Source: Toxorhynchites rutilus septentrionalis
Lineage: Eukaryota > Arthropoda > Insecta > Diptera > Culicidae
Direction: 5' to 3'
Assembly (NCBI RefSeq): GCF_029784135.1
Contig: NC_073744.1
Location: 105,729,266-105,793,265 of the forward strand
Length of the DNA: 64,000 nt
Positions 1 to 11,474 of this stretch are shown one piece after another; within the stretch, counting starts at the first letter, position 1, and every line of letters begins with the position of its first letter. The notes under the pieces were generated by a model, which worked only from the letters and a program-made list of their open reading frames with translations, made no database searches and was not told the origin of the DNA. Made by a program: the position numbers and the translations under genes.

Positions 1-154
1 CTGTTAGCATGTTAGCATTATTTGAGCTGGGAACATGTGATAAATCCCTTGAGTCGATACTTTGTGTATCCGAATCGGAGTTATTATCGGCAATTTCTAA
101 TTCAGTCGATTTTAGTGCTCGCCTTACTCTTCTCAGTGCGTTAAACTTTGGCAT
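1..154 (-). pseudogene. 5' end of a gag-like ORF of a Ty3/gypsy element (gypsy-1), running off the window
   Basis: An ATG at 154 (minus strand) opens a frame of 51 codons that is still open at the window edge. It begins MPKFNALRRVRRALKS, a basic N-terminus. I do not recognise the protein by sequence. The call rests on context: on the same strand, about 220 bases upstream, lies a primer-binding-site-like sequence next to an LTR-like end, so the first ORF downstream should be gag. Whether it is intact cannot be judged because only the start is visible. Confidence 0.35.
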
Positions 155-388
155 CTAGTTTGGATTACCAGTCTAGTTGCACTTGGGATTATAAAAAGGG
201 AAAGAAAATTGCCTATCTGGTAGTGGAATTTTCTAGAAGCACACTAAAAAGTGTTGATTCGCTTCTCAGAAGCGCACCAAAAAAAGGTGTTGATTCGCTT
301 CCCTACCTAACAAAGTTAGGGACGTGAGAAATTATCAAAATTTCTCAAACTTATCTTCTCAACTTGACGTCTATCTGGTAGTGCGCCA
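155..388 (-). promoter_or_regulatory. gypsy-1 leader with primer-binding site and two tandem hairpins
   Basis: On the minus strand positions 388-371 read TGGCGCACTACCAGATAG. This begins with TGG and lies one base from an LTR-like CA end, as expected for a tRNA primer-binding site. It resembles the Ser-tRNA-type sites of the 17.6/297 group, recalled from family knowledge and not checked. The 13-base CACTACCAGATAG part occurs again at 225-213. Between them, 234-301 holds two tandem imperfect hairpins, each with arms GAAGC...GCTTC and an inner ACACT/AGTGT or CACC/GGTG pair. Confidence 0.45.
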
Positions 389-389
389 A

Positions 390-1230
390 TGTTTTGTTAG
401 AAAATAAAGTTAGAAAAATAAAAATAAAATACTCACGGTTTCAAGTCGTGTGCGTGGGTTCGGCTGAACGTTGCTGGTACTCCAGGTGGTGTAGGCGGGG
501 GGATCCACTACTCCTCGACGACGTCAGTTAAATCCTTCGGTCTTCCTGTCTTAGATGCTGCTACTAGCGGGATCGCTTCAGCCAAGTTGGTTGTGCTCGA
601 CTAGCCACTTTTTCACTTACACTCACTTCAGCCAATTCCGTACGGCTGCGCCAATTATAGAATCACATTATAAGGAAATAAATTTAGCATTTATTATTCT
701 TATAATCCTTACAAAAAGGTACTTAAACACTAGTGTCTAAATCATGACTGAGGTATCGTTCCTGCTTTCTGATGCTGCCCAGTTGTTCCTTTACCTAGGC
801 TACGTTCTACCTGGTTCTGATGGTACGTTGGTAGTGGTGACATAAGCAATGATGGTGGCTTAGTGATGACGTGGCTTGGTGATAGCGCGGCCTGTTGATA
901 GCGTGACAAGATAGTGATGTCGATACTTGTTGGCTGAGCGTAATCATACGGGTCTGGTGCGTAACTATATATATTATACCTAAATCGCACACCAATGCGA
1001 ATGAAATGAAACGGTGTCCCAATCGAACCGCGTGGCAATCGCTCGGTACAGCTGCAACGGTAAATCGCACCACCACACGATGATGGAATCGATGACGATG
1101 ATAAAGCACACACAGCGATGATACGGCACACGCACCGCGCCCGCGGTGGAGAACTTCTTCCTCACGCTGGTTGTGATTGCTGCTCTTCTCACTCGCGCAA
1201 TAAAGAGAACCCCGTTAGGGCGAAATAACT
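390..1230 (-). mobile_element. Putative 5' LTR of gypsy-1 (outer boundary uncertain)
   Basis: The inner end is set by the primer-binding site: the LTR would end ...ACAAAACA at 390. The outer end is a guess near 1230, where the pol of the neighbouring gypsy-2 loses its reading frame. I found no second LTR copy in the window, so length cannot be confirmed. The region has several overlapping minus-strand ORFs of 84-129 codons (742-1234). They look low-complexity and resemble no known protein, so I treat them as chance frames. Confidence 0.3.
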
Positions 1231-3072
1231 TCACCAGCCACTGATAACGGTATAGTGGAGAACGGTATAATCTCCACTATATGATAGACGCGAACAAATT
1301 TGCGACCGATGTCTTCGGACTGCGCGAGCTGATGCGTCTGTTATTAGAGTAAATTCCCGAGTAAAATCGGGGAATTGTAAAAATTTTGGACTTATAAGGG
1401 CATTTTTTAATTGTTCGAACGCATTTTGGCACTCGGTGGTCCATTCGAATGTTGTGTTTTTCCGTAATTGTTTGTTTAGCGGATGGGCAATATCTGCGAA
1501 ATTTTGGATAAATCTTCTGTAATAATTACAGAATGCAACAAAACGTCTTACTTCGTCTGCACTGGTGGGTGTGGGGAAATTCACTACTGCTGAATATTTT
1601 GATTTATCTGGTTGTATTCCAGATGCTGATATATTGTGCCCGAGATACGTAACATCGGGTCTGAAAAATGAGCATTTTTGTGGATTTAATTTCAGATTGT
1701 AATTTCGCAACTGTTTGAATACTTTTTCTAGGTTACTTAAATGATGATTCACTGAGCAACCAACGACGATGATGTCATCGATGTACAAAAAGGCGCACTC
1801 TGGTGGTAAACCACTTAGGGCTATAGTCATCATCCTTTTAAAACTATTAGGTGAGATATTTAGTCCAAATGGCAGTCTGTTGAACTCATAATGGCCATTT
1901 GATGTTGAAAATGCTGTTAGCTGTTTTGAATGCTTGTCTAATTCAATTTGGTGAAAACCAGACATTAAGTCTAGTGTTGAAAAATATTTAGCTCTACCCA
2001 GGTGATCTAATATTTCGTCTATTCTGGGCAGAGGAAATTTATCGGGAGTAATCTTTTTGTTTAATTGCCGGAAGTCGATTACTAGACGCCACTTTTTATC
2101 TTGGTTGTTGGACTTTTTGGGTACTAAAAGGATTGGGGAGTTGTAGGGCGATACTGAGTGTTGAATTATTCTATTGTCTAGTAGTTTGTTAATCTGATTG
2201 CTAATTTCAGAAATTTGTGACTCTGGTGTGCGGTAATTTTTAATATAAACGGGTGTGTTGTCTTGCAGGTGAATTTTTTGTTTGTAAAAATTGTTTGTTG
2301 TTAGTATATCGTCTTCTAGTGCGAAAATATCATTATATTCCGTGCATAATTTTGTCAATTTCGCTTGCGCTTGTTGTGGGGTCTGGCTTAGATTAAGTTC
2401 TTTAGCCAGTTTGTCATGTCTAATTTTTGTATTTTCGAATTGTGTCGATTTGATATGGTTTATTGTGTAGTGCTCTAAAGGGATGATAGTAGGTTTGAAA
2501 GATTTAGGAACGGATACTTCTTGGGTATTAGTGTTGATGATTTTGATGAAAGAGGAGTCAGGGTTTATTATCGAGTTGGCGCAAAAAACGCCTTGTTTAA
2601 TTTCTTGTGCTACGATTACCGAATCAGCTTGAACTGCTGGTATTTGAATGTTTTTGATGATTTGGCATCTGGCTGGTATGATATAGTGATCGTCCCAGTT
2701 ATCTTGTATGGGTATTTCAACATAAGTATTGTCGAAGGTAAAGGATAACAACCAAGTTTTAAGGCACAAATTGCATTCATATTTAGTTAGGAAATCGCGG
2801 CCTAAAATTCCATCAGTATGTATCGGAAATTTTTGTGTTACCACCTGAAATTGGTGGGGTATTTCCATATTATCCAAAGTTAAAGTGGTATTTGTACTGG
2901 CAAGAGTTTCGATTTTTCCCTCCGTCACGCCGTTTATTACGCAGTTTTTGCTATAGTTTACTAGTTGGTCTCTGTCTATTATATGTTCCTTTATGAGGGA
3001 GATGTCTGCTCCAGTGTCAATTATGAGGGTGCATGGCTTTTCGCACATGCTCAATTTTATTGTAACAAACAT
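1231..3072 (-). pseudogene. pol: Ty3/gypsy pol (protease, reverse transcriptase, start of RNase H), 3'-truncated (gypsy-2)
   Basis: The frame starts with an aspartic protease (LIIDTGADISLIKE, about residues 16-29). A reverse transcriptase follows: FSTLDLMSGFHQIELD, LPFGLNISP, and the catalytic FLYIDDIIVVG near residue 430. Next comes the connection region GHNISASGIQPDKSKY and the RNase H entry LITDAS near residue 575. After that the match stops, so most of RNase H and all of the integrase are missing. The truncation coincides with the likely outer edge of the gypsy-1 LTR, suggesting one element landed in or recombined with the other. The group is 17.6/297-like by RT and PBS type. Reverse transcription and integration functions are known for the family; this copy cannot be autonomous. 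Confidence 0.85.
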
Positions 3073-3101
3073 AGAACATGTTATGTTTATGTTATATATA
3101 T

Positions 3102-4340
3102 TTATTGTTCGCTTTGAAACGGCCTTTCCCTTAATGTCCTTTCCTCCTGTTCTTGCTCCGGGACGGACTGGAGGTTGTCCGCCGGCGTCCCTGCGTTTCC
3201 CGCAATCCGTACAAATCGTGTCGTTCGGTTGGAATTGTTATTTCCACGCTGGCCTCTGAAGTTTTGGGTTCTCTGATAGTTTGGTTGGGTGTATTGGTGG
3301 TTTGGTGTTGGTTGATTGAAATTTGGCCTATTCTGCCCATAGTTTTGACGAAAATTGGATGGTTGGTGATTATTATTTTGATTTCGACCCCTATAGCCGA
3401 ATCTAGTGTTTGGTTGTCGAAAGTTATTGTTGAAGTTTCGACTTTGATTTACCCGCGAGTACGTAAATATGGACGTATTCGGATTATTTAAATTCTCCTC
3501 CAATGCTTTTGTCATTGCATCGGAGTATGAACCGAAAGTTCCAGCTCTCACCACAAAGGAAGTTCTCTCGCATTTCAAACCTCTGGCTAAGTACTTTATG
3601 CCTTCTTTGGTAGCCATTGACCTGGCAATCTGAGGCGAAATACCCATTGCTATATAAGCGGTTTCCAGACTGAAAACCAGCTTTTCGAGCTCTAGGCAGA
3701 ACGGTTCTATAGGGCCGATTTGCTTTAGATTTGCCATTTTAGCAATGACTTGCTCCGGAGGGCACGCAGAAATTTTTGCTTGCAATGTTTTCAATATATC
3801 GTTAATCGATTCTGGAACTTCGGCAAAAACGTTTCTCGCCTTACCCTCCAATTTTGTTAAGATTACTTGAATTATAGTTGCTCTGTTTTCTGCCGTTTCT
3901 ATTGTCTTGACTAAATTTACGGCGTCTGTAAATGCCTTAATTTTATCCACGTTTTCATCGAATTGTGGCACAATTGAGGATGTGGTGTTAATAATTTCAA
4001 GTAAATTCGCCATTTTAGAACGTCTTGATAATTTTAACGTGAATATAATTGCTAAAACTATTTCTTTTAGCGATCTTGGTTTTCCTTTTTCGATTGTTAA
4101 TTTGATCGCGTTTAATAAAGAATTTGCTTTTTCAATGCAGATTAAGAGTTCTGGTTATGGTTTGTCATTTAACTTGAATGAAGACAATCTTTTTATATTT
4201 TTCACAAGAGCTTCCGCTTCCCTGATACGTATTAACAAGGTGGACTTTCTTAACTTCTTCACGACTTCTTTTTGAATTGTATCGTGAATTGCTTTTAATT
4301 GTTGCAGGTTTGTGTATATCTGTTGAAGGACCTCATCCAT
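3102..4340 (-). pseudogene. gag: Ty3/gypsy gag with a premature stop (gypsy-2)
   Basis: Two frames, 4340-4155 and 4013-3102, are in the same phase. They are separated only by one in-frame TAA (4157-4155), with open sequence between, so I read them as one gag of about 412 codons starting MDEVLQQIYTNLQQLKA. The middle has capsid-like helical sequence (MANLLEIINTTSSIVPQFDE). The C-terminal part is rich in Asn, Gln and Arg, suiting nucleic-acid binding. A half zinc knuckle (CTDCGKRRDAGG) is visible only in another frame near 3200, so a frameshift probably broke the 3' end. The pol frame begins 29 bases downstream. Gag forms the virus-like particle in this family. Confidence 0.75.
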
Positions 4341-4446
4341 TCAAAATCGGTTTATTTAAGGAAACGAAAAAAAATAATGGTGAAAAGTTATTCGTACATA
4401 TGTATAATTGTTACTGTTTGTTTGTTTTTTTTTTTTTTTTAACAAT

Positions 4447-4692
4447 TTAGACAGAGTCAGTTACTGTCGCTAACGTTTTTGCCGCCTTCATGGCTTTCAT
4501 GGCATGCGCATTCATGCATCCTTTGTAGGCTTTGTATGCCTTGGCTACTAATAACAGTATAGCTATGGCTAAGATAATACAAATAATGGTTCCTTGAGCC
4601 TCGTGAACGGTGCTGTGGTTGTCAAGATGGTTGAGTATCTGAACTTGGGCATCGCCCGTGTTTGTAACTGGTTTTGTACTAAATAGTCCCAT
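4447..4692 (-). CDS. Small predicted N-myristoylated membrane protein upstream of gypsy gag
   Basis: This 81-codon ORF lies in the leader of gypsy-2, between the primer-binding site and gag. It starts MGLFSTK, a Gly2/Ser5-type N-myristoylation pattern. It has one strongly hydrophobic stretch (IICIILAIAILLLVAKAY, about residues 35-52), then a Lys- and Ala-rich tail with repeated MKAMKAAK-like units. I do not recognise a family. A small membrane-targeting protein encoded ahead of gag is unusual for an insect gypsy element. A pyrimidine-rich run lies beside the 3' end (+ strand 4428-4440). It may be genuine because the frame is intact while gag is not, but codon selection was not tested. Confidence 0.4.
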   Translation of the reverse strand: MGLFSTKPVTNTGDAQVQILNHLDNHSTVHEAQGTIICIILAIAILLLVAKAYKAYKGCMNAHAMKAMKAAKTLATVTDSV

Positions 4693-4978
4693 AATGATCC
4701 AATTATGTCAGGAAAAAGGAATTTGTATATTTATATAATACTTTTTTTTTTTTTTGCAAGAAAGGTTATATGGACTATTTTTCTTTGTTTCGTTTTCGTT
4801 AGTTTTCGCTTTTCATGGTTTTGTTTTCATTTAATCGAATCTGACTTACTCCACTTTATTTTACTGCCGTCCTCGCTGCTGTCCTCGTTGCTGGCCTTGC
4901 TGCTGATTTCGCTGCTGCATTCGACTCCGGGGGGGGGGGTGTCTGGCAGGTGAATCCAGCATCCAAATTGTACGAGAT

Positions 4979-5530
4979 GTAGTGCGCCTGGTTTTGTAGG
5001 CTGATGTGCGAACAAACGTTCTACCGTTGTGATATTGTTTCACACGGTGTTGGTAGTGTAGGATGTGTGTGTTATGGACGATGACCACGAAATCACGGGC
5101 GGGTCTATTTCACGGTGATCAAATTGATTTTTCCATCAACTGTGTGTTTCTCCACGTTTAGCTTTCTAGATGTAATGTGTCTCACATAAAATCCAGCATC
5201 TAATTCCTCGTGCAATCCACGATGTTGGAAAATTAATCCTTCGTAACACTTGATAACTAATTTGTCATATTTGCTGGAGTCATGTTATCCATCTTGTTTT
5301 TTTTTTTTCACCATAACTTTTCTTCTATTTCTTCTCAATTAGCAATTGTTGCATATCCACACCAACTCAGGTGCTTCGGACGGGGGAGTGTTTCCGTGTA
5401 GGCACAAAAACCGATTATTATTTTTTTCACTCAACGTTCACTCTGTTTCTGCAGCTTGCTTGTTCGTGCTACACTACACTCGATTGTTTCAACAGTTTAA
5501 CTGTTTTACCGTTACGTTCTTCGGAATGTA
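4979..5530 (-). mobile_element. Primer-binding site and putative 5' LTR of gypsy-2
   Basis: On the plus strand 4979-4998 reads like the gypsy-1 site: GTAGTGCGCC, then TGGTTTTGTAGG, against GTAGTGCGCC-AA-TGTTTTGTTAG there. I therefore place the primer-binding site at about 4988 and below, and the LTR from 4989 upward. The outer boundary near 5530 is inferred from a GTTACATTCCG-like start on the minus strand and is weak. A run of ten G at 4930-4939 lies in the leader. No matching 3' LTR is present. Confidence 0.35.
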
Positions 5531-6109
5531 ACCGCTAGGGTCTAAAAAATGCATTTTAGAATTCACTTTCACACTCGTTCACGACCTCACTGCGGTCCGA
5601 TGTCACGGTCCCCATGTAAGCAAGTCACTTTTTGGTCTTTCGGATCGAGATAATTAACTGCTACGTTTGGTGTAGCTTTCTCGACTGTGCGGCCCAAGTG
5701 CCGCACGTTTGGTTTTATTCAATTGTCTTATTTTCTATGTACCTAGCTATTTTACATATAATAATTTCTAGGCGTGGTCAGACGCACTCTAAAGACAACC
5801 ATGTGCGGAACATCTCTTCCGTATGCCAGAATTAATGACCAGAACACATGTGTAATGACCAGAACACATGTGTTTACTATTCGTGGCCTTGCCGAGGCTA
5901 GCGGCAAAGCGGAAAGAAAGCAAATGTACAATCACGCTTGGTTCGCATCGAGTTACGCAACCATAAATAATAAACAGACCCTTGGCCCAGTAAAGAGGCT
6001 TGTAGTCGAACAATACTTATGCTTGCGTTGCTCGGCGTCTTCGTGGGGGATTTATTGCCTTAGGGGCATTGAACAATTTAGAATTTTGTTTATTATCGCG
6101 CGGGTGGTC
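5531..6109. other. Unassigned spacer with a perfect 20-bp tandem duplication
   Basis: No coding region is supported here; the ORFs of 61-112 codons overlap on both strands and resemble nothing I know. The only clear structure is AATGACCAGAACACATGTGT, present twice head to tail at 5834-5853 and 5854-5873. It could be replication slippage or the scar of an excised element. Confidence 0.5.
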
Positions 6110-6193
6110 TAGTAGTCATATTACAATTTCCACACACGGTTCCTGACAGTAGATGTTCTCGAATCTCGGAGCAACCCTTCAAAAGCTTTCGAT

Positions 6194-6625
6194 GTGAGGG
6201 GCCTGTCCCCACAACCAACTTTACGTGGTTTTTACCAACTGTGGGATCCAGGCGAAGGTTCGAGCTCCCGAATGTCAGCCCCAATGATTCAACATCATTC
6301 ACCACCACCTACAACGTCTTTTCATCTTTCACAAGCTGCAACTACTACCGGTGAGGGGTCCGTTAACCCCGGGCATTTCCTAACACCGGTCCTGATTGTA
6401 GATGTTCCCGTACCTCGGACTGATCCTACAGCAGCTACCGGTGTTGGGGACTTGCCCTTACAGGCAAGTACAAGTAAGCGTTTTTACAACAGACAATTCT
6501 CCCCAGCTACCTTCTCATTCTCAGATACTGAATTCAGACGAGTACGAGACAACGAGAACGAAAGTCAGTTCAGCAATATCTCCGAAATCAACACAAATAA
6601 CAACGAAACTTTCCTTCTTCAATGA
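6194..6625 (+). pseudogene. Possible ORF1 3' part / leader of the 6.6-10.2 kb LINE
   Basis: This 143-codon frame ends four bases before the ATG of the LINE ORF2, the usual ORF1-ORF2 spacing in the I group. The product is rich in Ser, Thr and Pro and ends with a polar Asn/Glu tail. No CCHC knuckle or RNA-binding fold is visible, so it may be a remnant of ORF1 or just leader sequence that happens to be open. I assign no function. Confidence 0.25.
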
Positions 6626-6628
6626 AAT

Positions 6629-9600
6629 GTGCAAAGTATATGGCAAAACTATCCCGAATTCAAAAAACTCGCTGATGACAACACTCCAGCCGTTATCTGT
6701 TTACAAGAAATGATGACCGATAAAACCAACAACCTTCTATGCAACAATTACAACTGGATAACACACAATCGTCCAGCGAGCCTAGGGAAGGGTATCGCTG
6801 GTTTGGGCATTCGGAATGACTTCTGCTACCAAAGCATAAATAATATCACTGATATGCACGCTTGTATTGCCAGAATTGGCGATCCTTGGAACATAACTGT
6901 CATTTCGCTATACATTCCAAACAATGCGAACAACGAAAACCTGGTCAACGAGCTCAACGAATTCATAAGGACAAGTGAACCTCCTTACATAATCTGTGGA
7001 GATTTCAACGCGAAGCATGAAGCTTGGGATGCATCAACTTCCACTACTCGAGGTCGCAGGATTTTTGAATGGGCTGTTGATAATAATCTTGTCTCGCTGA
7101 ACAATGGATCACCTACTCATATACACTGCACGTCAGGATCATTTTCATCAATTGATATTTCTTTTGTTTCTGCTGGCCTCGTGTCAAATTTTACATGGTC
7201 AGTTGAGCAAGACAGTTATGGAAGTAACCACTTTCCGATTCTCATACGATCCCACAATACGTTCCGCAACATTTACTATCGCAAAAGATGGCTTTTCAAG
7301 GATGCAGACTGGACTGCTTTTGAAATGATAATTGATGAAAAAATTCCAGCTGGTGCCACCATGTCGCTAGACAATATCACTACTAACATTATCCATGCCG
7401 CATCACTTTCAATTCCAAAATCAAGTGGGAAAATCGGGAAGAGGAGCCAGTTTTGGTGGAACCAACAGATAGCGATGGCGGTAAAAAACCGAAGGAAAGC
7501 TTTGAGGAAACTCCGCAAATTAAGCATAGAGAATCCAAGCAAAGAAGCTGCGCGTTTGGAAAATCTAGAAGCAAATAAGCATGCCAGAAAAATTATCACG
7601 GAAGCCAAACAATCATCTTGGGAACGATTCGCGGAAATCTTCAATTCGAATACTAACTCGTCGGAATTGTGGCAAAATTACAACAAACTTGCGAAGAAAA
7701 AACATACTGGAGCCCGTAGTATCTTCATCGACGGGAAACAAACGGATGACCCTCAGGAAATCGTCGAACACTTTGCCGAGTTCTTTGGGTCAACCTCATC
7801 TACAGCCAACTATTCAGAAGAATTTCAACAACTGAAACGAGATCGTGAAAAGCATAACTTAGACTACAGCCTTGAAGTATCCTCACCCCTAGACAAGGAT
7901 TTTTCAATTGACGAACTACTGCTAGCCCTAGATAACACGAAAGGTTCATCAACGGGTCCTGATAACATCGGCTACCCGATGCTGAAACGGCTTCCACTCC
8001 ATTGCAAATACACCCTTCTAAAGGCATTCAACCATATCTGGTCTCATGGAGTATTTCCGAATTCATGGAAACAAAGCATCGTGATTCCAATACCAAAATC
8101 GGGAAAAAAACAGCAAGGATTATAACCAATTTCGTCCCATTTCTCTGACCAGCTGTATAGCCAAAACCTTAGAAAAAATGGTCAACCGTAGGCTGACTAC
8201 CCACCTAGAAACAAACGGAGTATTCCACCCACATCAATTTGCCTTTCGTAAAGGTATGGGCACAAGCGATTATTTTTCGGAATTAGACCATGTGATAACG
8301 GAAGCAGCAAAAAATCGAGAACATTGTGAAATTGTAGTTCTCGACATGAAAAAAGCTTATGATCGTGTATGGCACCGTCACGTGATGGATAGAATTATCA
8401 GCAACCACCTGGGGAAGAACATGATGCGATTCATAAGAAATTTCCTCGCGGAAAGAACATTTCAAGTAAGCTATGGAGGATCGTTATCACGAGCAAAAAT
8501 TCAAGAAAATGGTGTGCCCCAAGGGTCTGTGCTTTCTGTGTTGGCAATCAATCCTATCTTTGGTGCTGCTCCTAAGAACGTCCGTATGTTCGTTTATGCT
8601 GACGATATTGTGGTCGTTGCTACAGGCAAAATGGTCAAACACTTGCGCCTAAAGTTGGAGAGAGCAGTTCAAGCCATCTCGAAATTGGCTTCTAGCGTAG
8701 GGTTTGAAATCTCGGTCGATAAGTCTTCAACAATGCATTGCTGCAAACTACAAAACAACCGAAAATGGCACCTTGACGGAGGGAAGATAGACCTGGACGG
8801 AGTTGAACTCCAAAGGCCAAAAACCACAAAAATTCTTGGTGTGATATTCGACAGAAGATGCTTGTTCAACAATTACACCAAAAAGTTGATCGAAGACTGC
8901 AGAAGTCGACTAAATTTGCTGAAAGCAATTTCTCGGTGGGCTGACAGGAAAACCCTCGAAAGAATTGGATACGCTATTGTTCTCTCCAAATTATTTATGG
9001 ACTTGAGGTACTCAAGTGGCAAAACATCATCCAACTTACTCCAACCTATAATGCTGTCATTCGGATTGCATCAGGTGCCCTCCGAACAACTCCAATACAA
9101 TCGATGATGGCCGAAGCAGCACTGCTCCCATGGGAATTTGTGGCAACCTTAACATTGGCAAAAAAGGCTTGTAGAATCATGGAGAGGGAAAAGACTACAA
9201 CCAAAACAATATGGAAGAAAACCAATCAAGCACTTAATGTTCTAACCAATCAAAAACTCCCGATTATCACAAAAATCCACACTAAGCTAGGTAGACCCTG
9301 GTATGAAGCGTGTCCTAAAATCGACTGGTTTTTGAAAAAACGGGTCAAAGCAGGTCAAGGACGTCTGATAGCCCAAAAATTATTTCAATCACTAGTGGAA
9401 AAAAAATACGCTGATTACGACCTATGGTTCACAGATGGTTCGTTAGCACAATCCAAAGTTGGAGTTGGAATTGTAGGCCCGAACTACCGACTTAGTGGAA
9501 GCCTTGGTAATCAATGTTCCGTTTATTCCGCCGAAGTATTTGCAATTGCGAAAGCTACAAGGCAAATACAAAATAGAAGCGTAATTTTCACAGATTCTGC

Positions 9601-10192
9601 AAGCTGCTTACAGGAGATAGAAAAAGGGAAGTTGCATCATCCTTTCATTCAAAAAATTGCAAAAGAGATGAAGGATAAACAAATCATTCTATGCTGGGTT
9701 CCTGGTCACCAGGGAATCGACGGAAACGAAAAGGCGGATGACATGGCTCGCGAAGGACGAAATGCGGAGGTGATTTGTTCCTCGGTTCCCGCACAAGATG
9801 CAGTTAGCTGGTGTAGAAGGATTTTGTGGCAAAAACATCAATTTATCTGGAACAACGCAGATCCGAGAGGCCTAAAACTTATTAAAGGTACCATAACGAG
9901 ATGGAAGGACAGAAAAACTAGGCGAGAGCAAATAGTACTGACCAGATTGCGTCTGGGACATACTTGGTTCAACAAAAAGCATCTGTTCGAGAGGAAACCT
10001 CCCGTGATGTGTGACATCTGTAGCAAACCAAACACTGTGAACCATTTACTACTCGATTGCTGTAAATACGCTATTGAAAGGAGACGAAACGGACTACCAA
10101 ACAATATAAGGGATATCTTAAGTAACAACAACAATATGGAAGAAAAAGTACTGAAATTTTCAAAAGACATCAAACTATACAATCATATATGA
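6629..10192 (+). pseudogene. Non-LTR retrotransposon ORF2 (endonuclease, reverse transcriptase, RNase H), frameshifted
   Basis: Three frames join into one ORF2. At 6629-8125 lies the apurinic-type endonuclease (VICLQEMMTDK, ICGDFNAKHEAWDA, SYGSNHFPIL) and the start of RT. At 8178-9107 is the RT core: HQFAFRKGMGTSDY, LDMKKAYDRVWHRHV, NGVPQGSVLS and the catalytic VYADDIVVV. At 9104-10192 is RNase H: LWFTDGSLAQ, VYSAEVFAIA, IFTDSASC and WVPGHQGIDGNEKADD. The end has a CDICSKPNTVNHLLLDC zinc motif. One break is at an A-run near 8106-8112 and another near 9000. RNase H plus this endonuclease places it in the I/Loa side of LINEs; I lean to the I clade. Such elements insert by nicking the target and priming on it. 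Confidence 0.85.
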
Positions 10193-10275
10193 ATTACTGT
10201 AAACTCACAAAATAAAATTTAATCAATATACAGAGACGAATGCCACATTAGGCAAAGTCTCTTTAAAAAAAAAAA
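10193..10275 (+). other. 3' UTR and poly(A) tail of the 6.6-10.2 kb LINE
   Basis: After the ORF2 stop about 70 bases run into an A-run at 10265-10276 that ends the element. The tail is a plain poly(A). I could not find a matching target-site duplication near 6.1 kb, so the 5' end remains undefined. Confidence 0.6.
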
Positions 10276-10419
10276 ATTATAAGTTTAGTGGGAAACTAAT
10301 CTCGTATCCAGATGTCGACACCGTATCGTTGTCATCGCGAATACGTTTCATTCCGTTTCCACCGTGAAGTGTATTCGTAGTGTATTCGAGAATCAGGCCC
10401 TAAGTCTCACCATCTGTTA

Positions 10420-10960
10420 TCCTTTACGTATGGCATGCGAAATTTCCCTCTGAAGTTATTGCATCTCCCAAGTGTACATACTTCTCTAGCCACAAATTTG
10501 CTTGATTTGATAAACTTCAGGCATTCAGTTTCAATTTTCACATGCACGTTGAACGCATATTCTTGAATCGTCGTTATCACAGAAAATGATTGTCAACATT
10601 TTGCCTAATCGTCGAACACTCTTGTAGTACGCGTTAGTAAAACGGATTCCAGAGTGCAAAAATGCATGCGGGTACAAGAGTACACGCAGCTTGCATTTAT
10701 TTTTCAATGCCGATTTTCCTAGGCTCCATGGTTTTAAAGTCTGTGTTAGAAAAACACATTGCGGTCTGCAAAAATGCAAGCATTTTGTCTTTCGAATGAA
10801 GTGATTATCATACCATTTTGTTCAGCCGGCAAAGAGGTATTAACGTTCATAATCTTGTTGTTCCGGCGTAACGGCGTTTCGGCTCTCGGCGTAAAGAGAG
10901 CGTTTTCGAAACTTTGAACTTACACCCCAGTATAGAAATGAAAGACCTACGTAAAACGAT
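10420..10960 (+). repeat. Helentron-like family, partial copy F (one end only)
   Basis: The right end matches copies A and C: GAACTTACACCCCAGTATAG, then AAATGAAAGAC-CTACGT at about 10935-10952 with a small deletion in the GACGTAG motif. Upstream are one to two units of the family's ~107-bp repeat, marked by GTCTGTGTTAG near 10740. At 10437-10520 lies a stretch (TTTCCCTCTGAAGTT, AGTGTACATACTTCTC) also found in copy B at 29750-29800. The hairpin end is absent, so the copy is truncated or rearranged on the left. Confidence 0.55.
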
Positions 10961-11287
10961 AAAACACAATTCAATGAAACAAATTTTCCATAAATCCTAC
11001 GTTTATTAGACCTTTTACAAAAATGCTTCGATGCCCTGCCACGAAGGCTTACGTCAGTTGACCAGAACCTTAGGAATGTCCGATGAAAAGGTAAATGTCC
11101 GTTGTTCTACAGCACCTCAATGGTCTTGGCGTTCAGCTGCTGTTCTGTTAATACCACGAAAGTATTGGACCTGATCCTCCGTTTGAGACTCACCTGAAAA
11201 TTCTCTATCGGTCGCTCCTGAGAAACTTTGAGAAGTTTGGCGGTCTTCGAGACAACGTTCATCTTTAGACGGACCATCTCCAGTAAG
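10961..11287. other. Unassigned segment with a minus-strand open stretch
   Basis: On the minus strand from about 11282 a frame of roughly 57 codons reads LEMVRLKMNVVSKTAKLLKV and onward to a stop near 11110. It contains the sequence CAGGTGAGT, a perfect 5' splice-donor consensus. I do not recognise the protein. It could be an exon fragment of a host gene or captured sequence, or chance. Confidence 0.25.
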
Positions 11288-11474
11288 CTATTGGCTCAAC
11301 GCTCCAATACCTTGGTCTCCTTCGTTTCTTCGTCTCTTTTTAAATCGTCCTTGATCCGTCGTTAAAAAAAAAGGCCCTTGATCCTGCAACATGGTACGAG
11401 GGTTTAGTATTCCGCGAATTTGAGGACTACGGTTCCCAAAAATTTCGAGTACCCGAATATCAACAACAACGCAT

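Noticed and set aside
742..1234. Three overlapping minus-strand ORFs of 84-129 codons
   Set aside because: They overlap in different frames, are low-complexity (His/Ser/Arg-rich) and lie in a probable LTR. No motif supports any of them.
5346..6112. ORFs of 61-112 codons on both strands
   Set aside because: Chance frames in unassigned AT-rich sequence with no recognisable domain.
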